Source of the DNA: JAGWRA01 sp963711505
Lineage (GTDB): Bacteria > Acidobacteriota > Vicinamibacteria > Vicinamibacterales > CAVVIG01
Direction of reading: 5' to 3'
NCBI GenBank assembly: GCA_963711505.1
Contig: CAVQEJ010000001.1
Location: 930,001 to 994,000, forward strand
Length of the DNA stretch: 64,000 nt
The notes beneath the pieces were generated by a model. It was not told where the DNA came from. It saw nothing but the letters and a program-made list of their open reading frames with translations, and did not search any database. The position numbers and the translations under genes are program-made. Positions 16,856 to 27,519 of this stretch are shown in pieces (positions within the stretch are counted from its first letter, which is position 1; every line of letters begins with the position of its first letter).

Positions 16856-19735
16856 ATGACTTTGCGAACAGGGCGGTTCTCGCTCCTGGCCGCGGCGCTC
16901 GCGTTCGCCGTCGGTCTGGCGATGCCGGCGCACGCGCAGACGTATCAGGGGCGCATCGACGTCACCGTGACCGACAGTACGGGCGCGGTTCTGCCGGGCG
17001 TGACCGTGGACATCACGGGTCCGGAGCAGCACGAGGTCGTCACCGATGCGTCGGGTGAAGCGCACTTCCTGAACCTGTCGGTCGGCACCTATGTGGTGAA
17101 GGCGGTTCTGCAGGGCTTCGAGACCTACACGAACACCAGCGTCGTCGTGACGGCCGGCAGCCCGGTCGTGCTTCCGGTGCAGATGGGCGTTGCCGGCCTG
17201 AAGACGGCCGTGCAGGTGACGGCGGAAGCGCCGGTCATCTCGCCGAAGAAGCAGACCACCGGTTCGACCATCAGCCAGCAGGAGCTCGCTGACATCCCGA
17301 CGGCGCGCGATCCCTGGGTCATCCTGGAGACCGTGCCGACGATCGTCACCGACCGCGTGAACGTCGGCGGGTCGGAGTCGGGGCAGCAGTCGAACTACCT
17401 GGCGAAGGGCGCGCTGGGCGCCGATAACACGTGGAACATCGACGGCATCCCGGTCACCGACATGGGCGCCACCGGTGCGAGCCCCACGTACTTCGACTTC
17501 GACGCGTTCAAGGAAATGCAGGTGACGACGGGCGGCTCGGATCCGACGATCTCGACGCCGGGCGCCCAGTTGAACCTGGTGCTGAAGTCGGGCGCGAACA
17601 CGCCGCACGGCGAGGCGCGCTACTACTTCGAGAACCAGAGCCTGCAGGGCTCGAACCTGCCGGCCGACCTCGCGGCCAGTCTGGGTGGCGCGAGCGGCAA
17701 GGGGAACCGGACGAACTCGTATCAGGATCGCGGGTTCAACTTCGGCGGTCCGCTGATGAAGGACAAGCTGTGGGCCTGGGGCTCGTACGGCCGGACCAAT
17801 GTGGATAACATCATCCTCACCGGCGCCCACGACAAGACGACGCTCGAGAACTACGCCTTCAAGATCACGGACCAGCTGACGTCGAACATCCGGCCCGAGT
17901 TCACGTACTTCCGCGGCAACAAGATCAAGAAAGGCCGCAGCGCCGGCGTCACGAGGCCGCCCGAGACGACGTGGGACCAGACGGGTCCGACGACGATCTA
18001 CAAGGGGCAGATCAGCTTCGTGATCGGCAGCGACCTCTTCCTGACGGCGCGCGGTGCGCAGACGCCGAGTGGCTTCTCGCTGACGCCTGAGGGCGGGCTG
18101 ACCCCGCAGGCCTGGCGCGACACCAACCGGGTGTGGCACGGGTCGTACCTCTACGTGAGCACCGACCGGCCGCAGTCGACGGCGCTCGTCGATGGCAACT
18201 ACTTCAAGGGGAAGCACGAAGTGAAGTTCGGCTTCTCCTGGCGCCGCGCGACCGTGACCTCCGCAACGGTCTGGCCCGGGGACAACATCCTGACGATCGA
18301 TCTGGGGGGGAATTCGCTCCTTGCGCAGGCCACGCGGCCGCACTACCCGGGCTCGCAGGGCGACTACTACAGCGCGTACGCCGGCGACACGATCTCGCTC
18401 AACCGGCTGACGCTGAACCTGGCCCTGCGCTACGACAAGGAGAAGGGCAGCGCCCTCGCGGTGTCCGACCCGGCCGCGGCGGGTGATCCGACCCTGTTGC
18501 CGGCGATTAACGCGCCGGCCGCGGCCGGTCCGTCCTGGTCGCTGGTGTCGCCGCGCGTCGGCGTCACCTACTCACTCGACGAGAGTCACAAGACGATCGC
18601 GCGGGCGAGCTACTCGCTGTTCTCGTCGCAGTTGGGCGCGGGCGGCGGCCAGGCCGGGTACGCCTCGGCGGCCGCGTACTCCTACGCCTACTTCCTGGCG
18701 ACCGACACCAACGGCAACCACATCGCCGATCCGGCGGAAGTGGCGGCCGGCACGTTCCTCGGTGGCGTCGGGTTCGACCCGAACAACCCGTCGGCCGTGA
18801 TCGCCTACAACAAGATCAGCAGCAGCCTCGTGTCGCCGAAGACCCACGAAGTGCTGGTCGGCCTCGATCGCGAGCTCGCACCGAACTTCGGCGTCAGCGC
18901 GACGTTCACCTATCGTCGCTACCAGGACATGATCTGGCAGCCCCTCATCGGGGTGACCAGCGCAGATTACTCGGTGGACGGGACCGTCACCGGGACGACG
19001 GCGCCGGTCGGCTCGTACAGCCAGACCTACTACGCCCTGAACTCGTCCGCCGTGCCGCCTGGCAGCGGCCGCGTGTACTCGAACCATCCGGGTTACCACC
19101 AGCGGTACATGGGCTTCGAGGTCGAGGCGACCAAGCGGATGTCGAACCACTGGATGGCCCGGTTCGGCTTCTCCACGCAACAGCGATCGCGAGTACTTCA
19201 CCAACCCAGGCGTCGCGATCCAGGATCCGACGCCGGAGGTGCCGCCGACCAACGGCTTCAACGTCTCGGGCCCTCTGGTGAACGGGGGAAGCGTTGCGAC
19301 CGCGTCGAGCGGCAGCGGCAAGAGCGGCATCTACCTCGTCGCGCCGAAATGGCAGTTCACCGCCGACGGTCTGTATGAAGGGCCGTGGGGGCTGAATTTC
19401 GGAGGCAACCTGGTCGCCCGGCAGGGCTTCGCGGAGCCGTTCTACGCCGGCAGCACGACCACCAACGACCCGGTCAACAGCAGCAAGGATGTCCTCGTGG
19501 TCAGCAGTGTGGAACAGTACCGCCTGCCGGGCGTCATCCTGCTGAACGCCCGCGTCGAGAAGACGATCAAGCTGGGGCGCGCCAACCTCAACCTCGACCT
19601 CGACGTGTTCAACATCGGCAACAACGCGACCGTGCTCGGCCGGCAGTACGACGTCAACGCCGGCAGCCAGGCCAACGCCATCCAGGAGATCATGAATCCG
19701 CGCATCGCCCGGCTGGGCGTCCGGATCACCTTTGA
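16856..19735 (+). CDS. Oar-like TonB-dependent outer-membrane receptor with carboxypeptidase-regulatory N-terminal domain
   Basis: About 960 residues. ATG at 16856 with GAGGATGAGG upstream; signal peptide to about residue 27 (MPAHAQ). Residues 30-115 are a carboxypeptidase-regulatory-like domain (VTVTDSTGAVLPGVTVDITG). Next is a plug domain (ELADIPTARDPWVILETVPT, NTWNIDGIPVTDMG) and a beta-barrel with strands such as FNFGGPLMKDKLWAWGSYGR. This is the Acidobacterial Oar/TonB family, predicted to import or bind a large substrate. Frame break near 19186. The barrel should finish RLGVRITF then stop; the intended TGA is at 19733-19735, while the literal frame runs on to 19940 past a terminator. 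A strong terminator follows at 19816-19852. Confidence 0.9.
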
Positions 19736-19815
19736 GGATCAACCGGTTCGGGTCGGCTCCGCAGGGCAGGGTCCTGCTGGGCTGGCCCGGCACTGCCGGC
19801 TTTCGATAAACTGTC

Positions 19816-19852
19816 CCCGGGGCCCTCGGTCGAGGGTCCCGGGCTTTTTTTT
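19816..19852 (+). terminator. Rho-independent terminator after the TonB receptor gene
   Basis: A 13-bp GC-rich stem (19816-19828 with 19831-19843, one G-U pair) is closed by GT and followed by C and eight T residues (19845-19852). It lies about 80 bases after the intended stop. Confidence 0.9.
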
Positions 19853-19927
19853 GTGTTCAGGCAGGCGCCGGGGACAGGGTCCCGAGCCCGGCTATGCGGG
19901 CGCGGGCGCTTCTTCCGGCGGTGGGGG

Positions 19928-20863
19928 ATGGCCATGGTGAGGTTGCGGCTGAGGATCTTCGTGCTCGTGGCGGCGGCGCTCGTGCTGGCGTCGGCGGCCG
20001 CGCAGGCGCAGGACTGGCGCGGGATGGGCCGGCTGGCCGGGACGGTGACCGACGAGGCGGGGCACCCGCTCGAGGGCGTCACGGTGAAGCTGGTCCTGCC
20101 GGCGGTCAAGGAAGGGACGACCGTCAAGACGGACAAGAAGGGCGAATGGGTGGCCGCGGGCGTCGCGTCTGGCGACTGGCAGATCGATTTCTCGAAGCCG
20201 GGCTTCGAGCCCCGCAATCTCTCGGCCGGCGTCAGCGAGCTGTCGCACACGCCGCCGATGACGATCGTCATGAAGAAGGCCAAGCCGACGCCGAACGAGG
20301 AGATCCGCGACGAGCTCCTGAAGGCGGCCGCGCTGCTGAAGGAGGACAAGTACGCCGACGCCCGGGCGATCTACGAAGGCATCATGGACAAGTACCCGCA
20401 GGTCCACCAGATGCTGCCGCTCATCGCGCGCACCTACGAGGGCGAGAAGAACTACCCGAAGGCGATCGAGACGCTGCAGCTGGCCATCAAGGCCGAGCCC
20501 GAGAACGTCCAGCTGAAGCTGCTGCTCGCGAGCGTCTACGGCCAGAACGGCCAGTTCGCCGAGAGCAAGCAGGTGATCGACGCGGTCGATGCGTCGAAGA
20601 TCACCGACCCGACGCTGCTGCTGAACATCGGCATCAGCATGCTGAACCAGAAGCAGCCAGACGATGCGATGGTCTACTTCGACAAGACCGTCAGCCGCTT
20701 CCCGGACTTCCCGGACGGTTACTACTATCGCGGCATCACGAATCTGCAGCTCGAGCACAACGACGCGGCGAAGGCCGACCTGGAGAAGTACATCCAGATC
20801 GCGCCGACGAACGCGCCGGAAGTGACGACCGCGAAGAAGATGCTCGACATGCTGAAGGGGTAA
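19928..20863 (+). CDS. Secreted carboxypeptidase-regulatory/TPR protein
   Basis: ATG at 19928 (an in-frame ATG at 19934 is also possible). Signal peptide to about residue 28 (ASAAAQAQDW). Residues 33-115 form a carboxypeptidase-regulatory-like beta sandwich (GRLAGTVTDEAGHPLEGVTV). From residue 125 there are about four TPR units, for example EDKYADARAIYEGIMDKYPQ, EKNYPKAIETLQLAIKAEPE and DDAMVYFDKTVSRFPDFPDG. It is the same architecture as the protein at 32065-33021 on the other side of the envelope array, so the two are likely paralogues. Convergent with the array; a shared hairpin terminator follows. Confidence 0.85.
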   Translation: MAMVRLRLRIFVLVAAALVLASAAAQAQDWRGMGRLAGTVTDEAGHPLEGVTVKLVLPAVKEGTTVKTDKKGEWVAAGVASGDWQIDFSKPGFEPRNLSAGVSELSHTPPMTIVMKKAKPTPNEEIRDELLKAAALLKEDKYADARAIYEGIMDKYPQVHQMLPLIARTYEGEKNYPKAIETLQLAIKAEPENVQLKLLLASVYGQNGQFAESKQVIDAVDASKITDPTLLLNIGISMLNQKQPDDAMVYFDKTVSRFPDFPDGYYYRGITNLQLEHNDAAKADLEKYIQIAPTNAPEVTTAKKMLDMLKG

Positions 20864-20903
20864 GGGCAGGGAAACCGGCCCGGCCGGTCGCGTGAGGAAT
20901 GCC

Positions 20904-20934
20904 GGGGCGTCCCGATCGGAGATCGGGACGCCCC
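20904..20934. terminator. Bidirectional terminator hairpin between convergent operons
   Basis: A perfect 14-bp stem, GGGGCGTCCCGATC (20904-20917) with GATCGGGACGCCCC (20921-20934), closed by GGA. It lies between two convergent genes (stops at 20863 and 20944). There is no strong T-tract on either side. Confidence 0.8.
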
Positions 20935-20943
20935 GTTGTCTGT

Positions 20944-23211
20944 CTACCGCCCGGGCCCATGGCGTCGTCCTTGATGCCGGCGTACCGCAGCCGCAGCAGC
21001 TCCTCGCGCGCCGACGACAGGAAGGGGCCGCCGATCTTCGTGTAGCGCTGGAACGCCGCGATCGCCTCGATGCGATCCTTGTCGTTCACCGACCACTCAT
21101 GGGTCGCTGAGACGTAGTGGCGCGACTTGATGTACCGCAGCTCGTACGCCTTGCCGAGATTGAACCATCCCAGTCCGTCGTTCGGCGCCACCTGCGTGGC
21201 CTCCTCGAACGACTTCACTGCATCGTCCAGCACGCCCATCCTCACCTGGATGACGCCGAGCGCGTTGTACACCTCGGCATCCTTCGGCCACCGTTCCGCG
21301 GCCGTCCGCAGGATCTTCAGCGCGTGCTGCGGATCGCCGGTCTGGGCGTAGCCGTCGGCCAGGTCGAAGTACACCGGCTCGAAGTCGGGCGAGGACTTCC
21401 GGACCTCCTCCCACTGCTTCACGGCCTCCGGATACTTCGCGAGGCCGTACTGGGTGAGGCCGTACGCGTAGTGCACCCAGGGGTGCACCGACCGAATCCT
21501 TGACGGCCTGCGCGAACGACGTCTCAGCCCCCTCGAGATCGCCCTTCTGATAGTGCGCCCAGGCCTCCCTGGCTTCCGCCGAGGCATCCTCGCTGGCCGG
21601 CGAGCTGCGAACCCCCGGCGACGCTGACGCAGGTGAGGCGGTCTCCGTCTTCTCGAGTTCCTCCACGTGTGTCGGACCCTCGGGACGCAGACGCGCGGCG
21701 CCGGGCGCCGGTGCCGGCGTCGGAGACAGGCCCGCCGCGGGCGAGCCCGGAGCACCAGGTGCCCCGGGCGTCGCCGGCTGAGCCGGGGCGGCTGGAGATG
21801 CCGGCGCTTCAGGTGTCCCCGGCGCTTCGGCGGGAGAGGGGGCCGCGGGTGACTGTGGCGCAGGCGTCGTGGCCGTGGTCGGGACCGGAGTCGCGGACGG
21901 CGGCAGCGCCAGGTACCCGCGGCGCGCCCGCACGGTGACGCCCGGCTGGTCGACCTTCACTTCGATCTTCCGGAACTTGCCGTTGAAATCGGTGTTCGTC
22001 GGCCGGTAGCCGACCAGGTAGTACGTCTGCGAGTCCTCCGCGATCTGGTCCAGCGCCTTGCCGAACTCGTTCGTATGGCGGATGGCGAAGCCCCCGGTAT
22101 CGACCGCCAGGCTGTTCGGGCCGTCGTTCTGCATGTCGGCGTCGGCGAGCATCTGCGTCAGCTGGTCGTTGTTCGAGTTCGCCTGCAGCTGCCCGACGGT
22201 GTCCCCCCGATAATTGAGGCCCCGCGCGTCGATGCTGTAGATTCGAACGCGCGCGCGCGCGGCCAGACCGACCACCTGCTGCACGGCCGGCCAGCTCTGA
22301 TCGGAATAGAAGCCGTCCGAGACGAAGACGATCGTCTTCGGCCCGTCGAACTTCTCGAGGCCGATCATCAGGATCTGCAGGGTCCTCAGGAGCTGTGTCG
22401 TGGCCGGCTGTGCCTGAGCCGTGATCATCTGCGCCTTCTCGAGCACATTCGGCGTCGGGTCAACGGAGTTGCGCGATTGCGGCATCTCCTGGATGGCCCG
22501 CTGGACTGCCTCCCGCAGGATCTCGGTGTTGCCCGCATTGATCTGCTCGGCTTCCTCGATGCTGAGCAGCCGTGGCCAGTCCTGCAGGTCGAAACGCCTG
22601 AACAGGACATCGCCGCGCGGCTTGAGCCCCTTGATGGCCTTGGCCAGCTCCTCGCGATTGGTCGTCAGCCGGTTGCCGATCATCTGGCCGTTCGCCACCA
22701 CGCCGCCGATCGCGTTGCCGGTGAACTCGCGGTTCAGGAAGTCCTCGGCGGCCCGCTGCACGTTCTTGAACGAGCCCGGCAGCAGGTGCCCATCGTCGAA
22801 CACGAAGATGAACACCGGCCGCGGGGCCGGCAGCAGAGTCGGCGCTTCGAGCGGAGCCTCCGCCGCCTGTTCCGGGGCCATCGCCTTCGCCGACGCCGTT
22901 CCGGCCGGCGCGCCGACCAGCGCAAACGTGTCGACGGTCTGCAGCTTCCCCTCGTCGTAGATCTGGAAGTCGCTCTTCTTCAGATCGCCGACGAACTTCC
23001 CCTGCTTGTCCTTCACGATGACGTCGACCTGGACGAGCTGGGTGGCGGTCCTGAACGTCGGGGGAGGCGTCCGGGCCGGCGAGGCCTGCGGGGGCGCCGG
23101 CGCGCTGGACTGCTGTCCTCGTGCGCCCATGGCGGGCGAGCGCGAAGAAGCGAGGAAGACGACAAGTGCAACGAGGGCGGCCTTGCGACCGGCCGATAAT
23201 TCAGCTCTCAT
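20944..23211 (-). CDS. Secreted VWA-family protein with Pro/Ala linker and C-terminal TPRs; MIDAS lost; last gene of envelope array
   Basis: About 750 residues. Signal segment at residues 10-35. Family module VQVDVIVKDKQGKFVGDLKK then SDFQIYDEG, and a VWA domain in which the DxSxS metal site is replaced by FIFVFDDGHLLPGS. KTIVFVSDGFYSDQS is the later strand, and DSQTYYLVGYRPTNTDFNGK the family ending. A linker of about 90 residues rich in Pro and Ala follows, then TPR units (ASAEAREAWAHYQKGDLEGA; YPEAVKQWEEVRKSSPDFEP; DAVKSFEEATQVAPNDGLGW). Frame breaks are near 21500 and near the end; the intended stop is TAG at 20946-20944. Scaffold role is inferred from architecture. Confidence 0.85.
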
Positions 23212-23225
23212 GCTTGACCTACTGC

Positions 23226-24013
23226 CTACTGGGGCTGCGTGACGTCAATCCGCTCGAGCGTGTACTTCTTCCGGCCGTTCTTCTGCAGGAAGATCAGCTG
23301 GTGGCCGTCGTTCGACCAGGCCGGCTGCTCGACATCCTTCGTGCCGTCACCGACCTGCTTGTGACCCGCTGCGTCGAGGATGACGAGCCGGCCGTCATGG
23401 TCCTGATCGGCGAACGCGAGGACGCCGACGCTCGCGGGTGCCCAGCCGAAGGTGGCACCGGGCTGCACGGGCTCGTTCGTCCACTTGCCGATCGTCTCGT
23501 CGCCGATGTGCAGCCGGACCGTGGTTGCCCCTTGCCGGCCCCGCGCGGCCGATGAGACGTCTCCGACGGTCGATCCCACGCCCGGACCGCTGAGGCTTCG
23601 GTCCCTCCGGTCGCGAGCGCGCCGCCCATCGGCGCCGCGCTGCCCTGCAGTGTCTGGGCCTGCTGATCGATCTGGATGCGGAACGCCGGTGAGCCGGGCG
23701 ACGACGGTGACGACTTCCAGCTCCAGTACGCCGACGCCCAGTCGGGCTCGACGTCGAGGCGCTTCGGCTTGCTGCCGTCGAGCGCCAGCAGGTAGTGACG
23801 GCTCATCTCGTTACCGAACCGGTCCGACTTCGTCGCGCGCACGTAGAGTTGCGTGCCGTCCGGGGACCAGGCGACCTGCGTGATGTCGCCGCCGAGCTTG
23901 CCGGTGTCGAGCTCCGTGACTTGCGCCGGCGCGGTCAGTTTCAGGTGCGCCGCATCGGGGGACGCCGTCTGGGCCGGTTGCGCGAACAGCGAGAGAACCA
24001 GGAGCAGATGCAT
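23226..24013 (-). CDS. Secreted PD40/beta-propeller-like protein, tandem copy 2
   Basis: About 260 residues, signal peptide at residues 1-16 (MHLLLVLSLFAQPAQT). Propeller-type blades carry the WSPDG signature: ITQVAWSPDGTQLYVRATKS and VEQPAWSNDGHQLIFLQKNG. These are known from TolB-like and WD40-like (PD40) repeats. It is a close homologue of the next gene upstream (24071-24841): same length, same ends (KKYTLERIDVTQPQ against KKYLLERIDVTLP) and the same bases before the start (GATGCATCGGGTCACCTC). A frame break near 23580 splits it. Function unknown; likely a periplasmic binding or scaffold domain in the array. Confidence 0.8.
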
Positions 24014-24070
24014 CGGGTCACCTCGGCAAGTGTGTCTTCATGGTGTGACCTGCGGCGATGGTCGGACGTG

Positions 24071-24841
24071 TTACGGCAACGTGACGTCAATCCGTTCCAG
24101 CAGGTACTTCTTCCGGCCGTGCTTCTGCACGAAGACCAGATGGCGGCCGTCGTCCGACCAGGCCGGCTGTTCGATGTCCTTCGTCCCCTCGACGACCTGC
24201 GTGCGGCCGGCCGCATCGAGGATGACGAGGCGATTGTCGTGATCCTGGTCGGCAAACGCGAGGACGCCGATGTTGGCCGGAGCCCAGCCGAACGTCGAGC
24301 CCGGCCGGACCCGCTCGTTCACCCATCGGCCGACCGTCTCGTTGCCGATGTGGAACCGGACGATGGTCGCGTCCTGCCGGGACCGGGCCGCCGCCGCGAT
24401 GTCGTCGGCCGTCGATGCGCCGGTGTCCGCACCCCCGCGGGCCAGGCTGCCACCCATGGGGGACGCCACGGCTTCCAGCGTCTCCTGCTTCGTATCCATC
24501 TCGACGCGGAACGTCGCTGAGCCGGGCGACCAGAGCGACGACTTCCAGTTCCAGTAGGCGGAGGCCCACGGCGGTTCGACGTCGAGACCCGTCAGCGTGC
24601 CGCTCTTCAGCGTCACCAGGTAATGGTGATCGGTCTCGTTGCCCAGGCGGTCGGTTCTGGTGGCCCTCAGATACAGCGTCGTTCCGTCGGGCGACCAGGC
24701 CAGGCGGGTGACGTCACCGCCGAGCGCCTTCGTGTTGAGCTCCGTCACTCTGGCCGGGCGCGAGAGCTGCAGGCGCGTCGCATCCGGCGCGGTCGCCGGA
24801 GCAGGTGGGGCGAGAAAGGCGAGCGCCAGGAGCAGATGCAT
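24071..24841 (-). CDS. Secreted PD40/beta-propeller-like protein, tandem copy 1
   Basis: 256 residues, intact frame. Signal peptide at residues 1-19 (MHLLLALAFLAPPAPATAP). Repeats VTRLAWSPDGTTLYLRATRT and IEQPAWSDDGRHLVFVQKHG are PD40-like blades. A middle segment (SPMGGSLARGGADTGA) is rich in Gly. The start lies four bases after the stop of the VWA-TPR gene upstream, with AGGTGACCC as ribosome site, so the two are translationally coupled. Tandem duplicate of the gene that follows it. Confidence 0.85.
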   Translation of the reverse strand: MHLLLALAFLAPPAPATAPDATRLQLSRPARVTELNTKALGGDVTRLAWSPDGTTLYLRATRTDRLGNETDHHYLVTLKSGTLTGLDVEPPWASAYWNWKSSLWSPGSATFRVEMDTKQETLEAVASPMGGSLARGGADTGASTADDIAAAARSRQDATIVRFHIGNETVGRWVNERVRPGSTFGWAPANIGVLAFADQDHDNRLVILDAAGRTQVVEGTKDIEQPAWSDDGRHLVFVQKHGRKKYLLERIDVTLP

Positions 24842-24845
24842 CGGG

Positions 24846-27452
24846 TCACCTCTGACGTGCGATCGTCGACAGCTTGTTCTGCAGCTCGGGCGAGCCCGGC
24901 ACGGCGCGCAGGCCGGCCTGCAGCGCCTGAATGGCCAGGGCCGGATGGGTCAGTGACAGGTACGCATCGGCCAGTGCCAGGGACGCCGGCACCAGGGTCG
25001 GATCGAGCACGGTGGCATTGCGCCAGTCACCGATGGCGCGCGGTGTGTCGCCGGCGCCCATGTCGGCCCAGCCGAGCAGGAAGGCGAGCCGCGCGTCGCG
25101 CGGATCGCGCTTCATGGCCGCCTGGAGCGCGGCGCTGGCGTCGCGGAACTCGTGGCGCGCCAGCAGGGCGAGACCGCGCAGTCCGAGCGCGGATGCCGAA
25201 CCGGTGTCCGCCGGACCGACGGTCCGTTCCACCTGGTCCCACTTGCCGTCCTGGGCGAGCATCGTCGCCCGCTCCAGCGTCGATCCGCTGGCGGCCCCGT
25301 CGCGCAGCGCCTGCAGGTACTGCTGCGCGATGTCGCCATCGAGCACGTCGGCCGGATCGGGGGCGGCCGGCCGTGCCGGTGCGGCGGCTGCGGACGCCAG
25401 CTCGCCGGCCGGCGGTTCGCCGGCCACGATATGCACCTGGCGCTCCAGCTCGCCGACCGTGTCGTCGCCGGCGCGAACGGTCGCCTTCACCAGATACGTG
25501 CCGGGCGCCGTCTCTCCCAGGGGCAACTGGAACTTCACGTTACGCATCGGGCCGGACGGCTCCGCCGTGATCGCCAGCGGCTGGCCCGACAGCGTGAGGC
25601 TCGAGCCGCTGCTGGCGAGGGGCGTCAGGTTGAAGGTCACCGTGGCGTCCTGCAGCTGCTGCCGCGTGCGGGCGTACACCTGCACGAAGCCGTCGAGGAC
25701 GTCGCTCGTGTACGCGCGCGGCTGCGCCGGCAGGCGGCCGACGCGTGGCGTGCCCAGAATGAGGTCGCTGGCGGAGACGCCCGGGCCGCCGACCGGGCGG
25801 ACCGTGAAGCGCCGGTCCGCGCTGCCGACCAGCCCGCCGGGCTCCCGGACGATCACCCGCATCAGGTACGGGCCCGGTGGGGCATCGAACTTCACCTGGT
25901 ACGTTCCCCGGCCGGTCGTCGCGCCCGGCGGCGCTTCGGTCGGCAGCGGCATCGTGTCGGTGCCGCTCGCCACGACGCTGCCGTTGACGGCACTGCGGGC
26001 CACGAATACGACGTCGGCCGTCTTCGCGTTCCGCGTCGCCAGGGGGAGCTCGGCCGACGCGCTGAGCACGACCTGCGCCATGTCGCTCGACGCACCCCGC
26101 AGCTCGTAGGTCGTGTACTCGACGGGCAGCCCCTGTTCCGGGAAGGGGGCGGTCAGGGCGGCATTGATCGATCGGCGCCGATCGGCCGGCGTCGCCCGCG
26201 GTTCGAGCGCGTAGCCGGTGCGCGTGCTGACGCGGGCGCCGGGCCGGGTGACGCTGACCTTCACCGGGTAGTAGCCATCCCGGTGCTTCCGGGCGTCTGG
26301 AGTCGGCTCGAAGCCGACCAGGTAGTAGTCCTGCGAGGCCGCCGCCAGGGAGTTGATGGATCGGCCGAGCCAGTCGGCGGCGTCGTTGAACAGCCGTCCG
26401 TCGGTGGCAATCGAGAGCGTCGCCAGCGGCGAGATGCGGTCTTCGATCTCCACCTGCTGCTGGTTCCCCCTCCCGCCATAGGTCCGTGACAGATCGATCC
26501 CCCGGTTGTTCAAATCGAACGAGTAGATGACGCTGTACGACTGCGCGGCCGCCGCGGCCACGTTCTCGAGCTGGCTCGAGATGTGGTCGCCGAAGAAGCC
26601 CTCCGAGAACAGCAGGACGGTCTTGCGTCCCTCGATCATCCGCAGGTTCCTGATGAGATCCGCGAACGAGCTCAGGAACAACCGCGTCCGCTGATCGGCA
26701 TTCGCCACGACCGTCCGGGCGTCTTCCATGATGAGCTGGCGGAACGAGGTCGGGTCGTCGCCGATGCCCTGCCGTGGCACGTCCGACAGGACATTGGCGC
26801 TGTTGCCTGCCTGCGATCGCCCGGCCGCCACCTGCTCGAAGACGGTCTCGTTGCCCCGCAGGATCTGATAGGCCTCGTCCACGTCGATCGAGCCGAGGCC
26901 GCCCAGACCGATCCGGTCGAGTCCACCACGTACCTTCCGCAGCTCAGCTTCCGCCAGCCGCACGTCTGCCGTGAAGCCGACGTGCGGGCCCGGGCCCGGC
27001 AGGCCGTACACGGCGACCCGATCGCCGGGGCGCAGCCGCGTCTTCAGGAACTCGTCGGCCGCCTGCCGCACCTTCTGCTCGGTGCCCGGCGTGATGTGGT
27101 CCTGATCGAAGACGAGCACGTAGAGATGACCGCGGGGTGCCCCCTGATTGGTGGAGACTTCACCGCCAATCGTATGGGCGGCCGCCGTCACGTACGATTC
27201 CGACGGCTGGCGCACGTGCTGGAAGAACAGCACCGGCCGGGGCTTGCCGTCCTCGACGATCCGGACCTCGTTCTGGCGGAGGTCCTCGATGGACCGGCCG
27301 TTGTCGTTGGTGACCTGCACGTCGAGCCTGACCAGCTCGATGCCGGCCTTGAACGTGGGCTCACCCTGGGGCGGAGCGGGCGGTGTCGACTGGGCCGCGA
27401 GAGCGGGGACGACCAGCGCCGCAGCGAGGGTGAGAGCGGCAGCAGACTTCAT
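24846..27452 (-). CDS. Large secreted VWA-family protein with C-terminal TPRs; MIDAS lost
   Basis: 868 residues from ATG 27452, chosen for GGGAG five bases upstream and the signal peptide MKSAAALTLAAALVVPALAA. Family module VRLDVQVTNDNGRSIEDLRQ and NEVRIVEDGKPRPVLFF; VWA core with LYVLVFDQDHITPGT in place of the DxSxS motif, and TVLLFSEGFFGDHISS. Family ending SQDYYLVGFEPTPDARKHRD, then two beta-sandwich regions (about 400-650) and a helical TPR part (GLALLARHEFRDASAALQAA; THPALAIQALQAGLRAVPGS). The longest clean reading frame in the array. Predicted periplasmic or surface scaffold. Confidence 0.87.
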   Translation of the reverse strand: MKSAAALTLAAALVVPALAAQSTPPAPPQGEPTFKAGIELVRLDVQVTNDNGRSIEDLRQNEVRIVEDGKPRPVLFFQHVRQPSESYVTAAAHTIGGEVSTNQGAPRGHLYVLVFDQDHITPGTEQKVRQAADEFLKTRLRPGDRVAVYGLPGPGPHVGFTADVRLAEAELRKVRGGLDRIGLGGLGSIDVDEAYQILRGNETVFEQVAAGRSQAGNSANVLSDVPRQGIGDDPTSFRQLIMEDARTVVANADQRTRLFLSSFADLIRNLRMIEGRKTVLLFSEGFFGDHISSQLENVAAAAAQSYSVIYSFDLNNRGIDLSRTYGGRGNQQQVEIEDRISPLATLSIATDGRLFNDAADWLGRSINSLAAASQDYYLVGFEPTPDARKHRDGYYPVKVSVTRPGARVSTRTGYALEPRATPADRRRSINAALTAPFPEQGLPVEYTTYELRGASSDMAQVVLSASAELPLATRNAKTADVVFVARSAVNGSVVASGTDTMPLPTEAPPGATTGRGTYQVKFDAPPGPYLMRVIVREPGGLVGSADRRFTVRPVGGPGVSASDLILGTPRVGRLPAQPRAYTSDVLDGFVQVYARTRQQLQDATVTFNLTPLASSGSSLTLSGQPLAITAEPSGPMRNVKFQLPLGETAPGTYLVKATVRAGDDTVGELERQVHIVAGEPPAGELASAAAAPARPAAPDPADVLDGDIAQQYLQALRDGAASGSTLERATMLAQDGKWDQVERTVGPADTGSASALGLRGLALLARHEFRDASAALQAAMKRDPRDARLAFLLGWADMGAGDTPRAIGDWRNATVLDPTLVPASLALADAYLSLTHPALAIQALQAGLRAVPGSPELQNKLSTIARQR

Positions 27453-27519
27453 ACCGTCTCCCTGGAATGCACCCGGAATTGTCTCGAAAGAGACACCGAT
27501 TTTACCATGCGGACGCGCT

